From Streptomyces purpureus (GTDB taxonomy: Bacteria > Actinomycetota > Actinomycetes > Streptomycetales > Streptomycetaceae), in the NCBI RefSeq assembly GCF_014648195.1, contig NZ_BMQQ01000004.1, positions 251,313 through 315,312 on the forward strand: a stretch of 64,000 nt of DNA. Direction: 5' to 3'. This document shows positions 61,584-64,000 of the stretch, one piece after another (positions within the stretch are counted from its first letter, which is position 1; every line of letters begins with the position of its first letter). A program made the position numbers and the translations under genes. The notes beneath the pieces are model-generated. The model was given only the letters and a program-made list of their open reading frames with translations, made no database searches and was not told the origin of the DNA.

Positions 61584-62552
61584 TTGAACAGCAACACCTT
61601 CCGCATGCCCGCACGCCGCACGGCCGCCCTCGCGGCCGCCGTGGCGCTCGCCGCCGGCCCCGTGCTGCTCACCGCCCCCGCGGCGCACGCCACCGGCACC
61701 GGCTCCGGCGCCCAGGGGCAGGCCGGCGCGGTGGTCCTGCGGACCGGCCTCGACGTGAACCTGCTCAACAAGACCGTCAGCGTCCCCCTCAAGGCCTCGC
61801 TCAACGAGGTCAAGGCGCCCGCGAGCGCCCGGAAGACCGCGCTGAGCGTGCGACTGGACGGCGTCGACCAGGGCAAGCCCTTCAGCGTGCTGCGCGCCGA
61901 CGTCGCCACCGCCAGTGCGACGGTCACCCCGACCAGGGCGGAGGGATTCGCCAACCTCGCCAAGGCCCGCGTCCACCTGCCCGGACTGCCGCTGCTCTCC
62001 CTGATCGAGGTCGAGAAGGTCACCTCCAAGGCCGTCTGCGAGAAGGGACGGCAGCCGGTCGCCGAGTCGAACGTCCTCGGTCATGTCACGGTGCTCGGCA
62101 AGAAGGTGAAGCTCACCGCCGGCGGCCGGACCAAGGTCACCGTGCCCGGCGTGGGCGAGGTGACCCTCGACCTCTCCCGTACGCGGACCACCTCGACCAC
62201 GGCCGCCGCCACCGCGCTCGAACTGAAGGTGTCCGTCAACCCGCTCAACCTCAACGTCGCCGAGGTCGAGGGCGTGGTCACCCTCGCCGAGGCCACCTGC
62301 ACGGCCCCGCGGCCCGGCGGCAAGCCCACCGAGCAGCCTTCCGCGCCCCCCTCGCAGGAGCCCGACGACGCCAGTGGCACGAACGGCAGCCGGGACACCG
62401 GCATCACGGCGCAGGGCGGCGAGCCCACCGCCAACCTCGCCGAGACCGGCGGCAGCTCCGCCACCCCGTACGTGACCGGTGGCGCCCTCCTCCTCGTCGG
62501 CGCGGGCGCCGGAGCCCTCGCCCTCAACCGCCGCGCCCGCGCCCGCGGCTGA
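61584..62552 (+). CDS. LAXTG-type sortase-anchored or membrane-tethered surface protein (SCO1860-like)
   Basis: The 322-residue protein has a signal peptide (MPARRTAALAAAVALAAGPV, cleavage near AAHATG). An extracellular β-rich domain contains GAVVLRTGLDVNLLNKTVSV, KTALSVRLDGVDQGKPFSVL and two Cys (KAVCEKGR, EATCTAPR) that could pair. Then come a Pro/Ser/Gly linker and the sorting signal LAETG at about residue 289, followed by a hydrophobic helix and RRARARG tail. LAXTG is the motif used by Streptomyces class E sortases. TTG 61584 follows GGGGG by 10 bases; ATG 61605 is an alternative. Confidence 0.82.
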   Translation: MNSNTFRMPARRTAALAAAVALAAGPVLLTAPAAHATGTGSGAQGQAGAVVLRTGLDVNLLNKTVSVPLKASLNEVKAPASARKTALSVRLDGVDQGKPFSVLRADVATASATVTPTRAEGFANLAKARVHLPGLPLLSLIEVEKVTSKAVCEKGRQPVAESNVLGHVTVLGKKVKLTAGGRTKVTVPGVGEVTLDLSRTRTTSTTAAATALELKVSVNPLNLNVAEVEGVVTLAEATCTAPRPGGKPTEQPSAPPSQEPDDASGTNGSRDTGITAQGGEPTANLAETGGSSATPYVTGGALLLVGAGAGALALNRRARARG

Positions 62553-62765
62553 CCCCCGTCATGGAGGCGGCCTGAGCGCGCGACGCGCCGCGCTCGGTCC
62601 GGCCTCGGGCAAGTCCGGTGCCGCGCCTCGGACCGGCCCTGAGTCGCTCGGGCCGGCCTCGGGCAGCCCGGCGCCGCCTCCGGCACGCAGGGGAGGCGCG
62701 GTGGCCGCCCAGGACAGGCCCGGATTCGCCACGGCCTTCGCGGGGCGCCCCTGGGCGCGCCGCTC

Positions 62766-62831
62766 AGGCCGTGCCCAGGCCGTGCCCAGGCCGTGCTCAG
62801 GCCGTGCTCAGGCCGTGCTCAGGCCGTGCCC
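62766..62831. repeat. Six tandem 11-bp repeats AGGCCGTGCyC
   Basis: AGGCCGTGCCC or AGGCCGTGCTC repeats six times without gaps just downstream of the CobC-type gene stop. It lies in the gap between convergent genes (62553-62842). No gene is seen in that gap. Confidence 0.9.
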
Positions 62832-62842
62832 AGGGCCCCGCG

Positions 62843-63928
62843 TCACCGGATCGCGCAGCCGGTCATCACCAGTGCCTGGTCCAGCGCCTGCAGGAAACGG
62901 TTGGTCGTCGCCCGGTCCCTTACCGCGAGCCGGAGCCACTGGCGGCCAAGACCCGGGAACGTGTCGCCGCGGCGCGCCGCGAACCCCAGGCTCCGCAGCC
63001 GCTCCCGCACCTCGTCCGCCCGCTCCATCCGGACCAGCACGAACGGACCCTCGGCCGTCTCCACGGCCCGTACCTCGTCGAACTCCGCAAGGCCCGCCAG
63101 CAGATGCGCCCGCTCGACGGCGACCTTGTGCGCCGCCTCCTCCGCCTCCGCCAGCGCCGCCGCCGACATGCACGCCTCCGCCGCCGCCAGCGCAGGCGTC
63201 GACACCGGCCACAGCGGCTGCGCCCGCTCCAGGGCCTTCACCGTCGCCGGTTCGGCGAGGACGTAACCGATCCGCAGCCCCGCGAGCCCCCACGTCTTCG
63301 TGAGACTGCGCAGCACCACCAGGCCTGGTACGTCCGTCCGCCCGGCCAGCGCCTCACGCTCACCCGGCACCGCGTCGATGAACGCCTCGTCCACCACCAG
63401 CGTCCGCCCGGGACGGGCCAGCGCGGCGATCGCCGCCGCCGGGTGCAGCACGGACGTCGGGTTGGTCGGATTGCCGACCACCACCAGATCCGCGTCCTCG
63501 GGCACCGCGGCCGGATCGAGCCGGAACCCGTCCTCCTCCCGCAGCAGCACCCGGGTCACGTCGTGCCCCGCGTCCCGCAGCGCCGACTCCGGCTCCGTGA
63601 ACTGCGGATGCACCACCACCGCATGGCGCACCGGCAGCGCCCGTGCGATCAGCACGAACGCCTCGGCGGCGCCGGCGGTCAGCAGCACCCGGTCGGGTTG
63701 CAGATCATGTCGGGCGGCGACCGCCGACCGGGCGGCCCGCCCGTCCGGATAGGCCGCCAGGCCCATGAGGGAATCGGCGATCCGCTCGCGCAGCCATGGC
63801 GGGGGAGTGTTCGTCCGCACATTGACCGCGAGATCGATCAGCTTCTCGTCCCGTACCTCCGCGTCACCGTGGTGACGAAGATCGTGGACGACCTGGTGGA
63901 CGTCGGGGATGTCAGGGTGTCTATGCAT
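62843..63928 (-). CDS. cobC: CobC-like (Rv2231c family) PLP-dependent aminotransferase
   Basis: The 361-residue class I/II aminotransferase-fold protein starts MHRHPDIPDVHQVVHDLRHH. It has LIDLAVNVRTNTPPPWLRERI, LLTAGAAEAFVLIARAL, LVVVGNPTNPTSVLHP, LVVDEAFIDAVPGE and the PLP lysine in LVVLRSLTKTWGLAGLRIGY. Proteins of this type are annotated as threonine-phosphate decarboxylase (CobD/CobC) making aminopropanol for cobalamin. The N-terminal His-rich start is normal for the Rv2231c group. Upstream cobalamin genes would lie beyond the window edge; I have not seen them. Confidence 0.82.
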   Translation of the reverse strand: MHRHPDIPDVHQVVHDLRHHGDAEVRDEKLIDLAVNVRTNTPPPWLRERIADSLMGLAAYPDGRAARSAVAARHDLQPDRVLLTAGAAEAFVLIARALPVRHAVVVHPQFTEPESALRDAGHDVTRVLLREEDGFRLDPAAVPEDADLVVVGNPTNPTSVLHPAAAIAALARPGRTLVVDEAFIDAVPGEREALAGRTDVPGLVVLRSLTKTWGLAGLRIGYVLAEPATVKALERAQPLWPVSTPALAAAEACMSAAALAEAEEAAHKVAVERAHLLAGLAEFDEVRAVETAEGPFVLVRMERADEVRERLRSLGFAARRGDTFPGLGRQWLRLAVRDRATTNRFLQALDQALVMTGCAIR

Positions 63929-64000
63929 GGCCGCCGTGGTGTGGGTGGGGGGTGGACGGCGTGCCGTGGGGAACGGCCTGCCGCGGGGACAACTCCAGGG

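Overview
The window is chromosomal DNA of a Streptomyces-type actinomycete. The base composition is very GC-rich, codons end in G/C, genes often start with GTG or TTG, stops and starts often overlap as ATGA/GTGA, and several genes look leaderless. The gene order (pgl-opcA-zwf-tal-tkt-ctaB, suf, dapD, SoxR-type monooxygenase, ect, LAXTG protein, cobC) matches, from memory, a conserved Streptomyces core block. The block is broken by decayed genes and by one small inserted element.

Layout. 1-11 kb: the oxidative and non-oxidative pentose-phosphate genes read leftward (tkt>tal>zwf>opcA>pgl). Heme O synthase ctaB diverges from them, and heme A synthase ctaA follows with two uncharacterised genes between. 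11-21 kb: a two-gene ABC-2 exporter, a broken malectin-type gene, then the complete suf operon (sufR-B-D-Rieske ferredoxin-C-S-U-T). A CAAC-N6-GTTG SufR-type operator overlaps the apparently leaderless sufR start. 20-29 kb: a VOC protein, an SMR efflux/TetR pair under a 38-bp dyad, remnants of a sigma factor and its partner joined by a deletion, dapD, a tiny secreted peptide, a dapA-like gene, an SDR, a two-domain monooxygenase behind a MerR/SoxR-type operator, and a secreted nuclease.

29-44 kb: a large unknown protein, a double TerD protein, a DUF6745 pair, a penicillin-binding protein, a NarL-type two-component system with a membrane protein, cupin/IclR genes, a DUF1349 protein, a truncated MFS gene, a GlxA-type regulator broken by a 23-bp tandem duplication, and a GNAT gene. 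44.26-48.63 kb: a 4.36-kb element splits a DsbA/FrnE-like gene exactly at its CPWC active-site codons. Joining its two ends rebuilds a 46-bp imperfect dyad like a serine-integrase attP, but no integrase is present. The cargo is a minus-strand module: small protein, DUF6879, Scr1-type HTH regulator, small Cys protein, frameshifted small gene, a 47-residue Gly/Ser-rich peptide with Asp-Gly sites, and a PIMT-like methyltransferase. The two putative promoters of this module share a 10-bp-period direct repeat. I propose it as a candidate peptide-modification (RiPP-like) island.

49-64 kb: an aminotransferase, the ectoine/hydroxyectoine operon ectABCD with a perfect dyad upstream, a broken cupin gene divergent from a LysR regulator with three 15-bp operator-like repeats, a 92-bp tandem repeat, an aminotransferase, an amidohydrolase, an iron-box-controlled penicillin acylase-siderophore acetyltransferase fusion, an LAXTG surface protein, and a CobC-type aminotransferase. 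No rRNA, tRNA, CRISPR array or transposase gene was seen.
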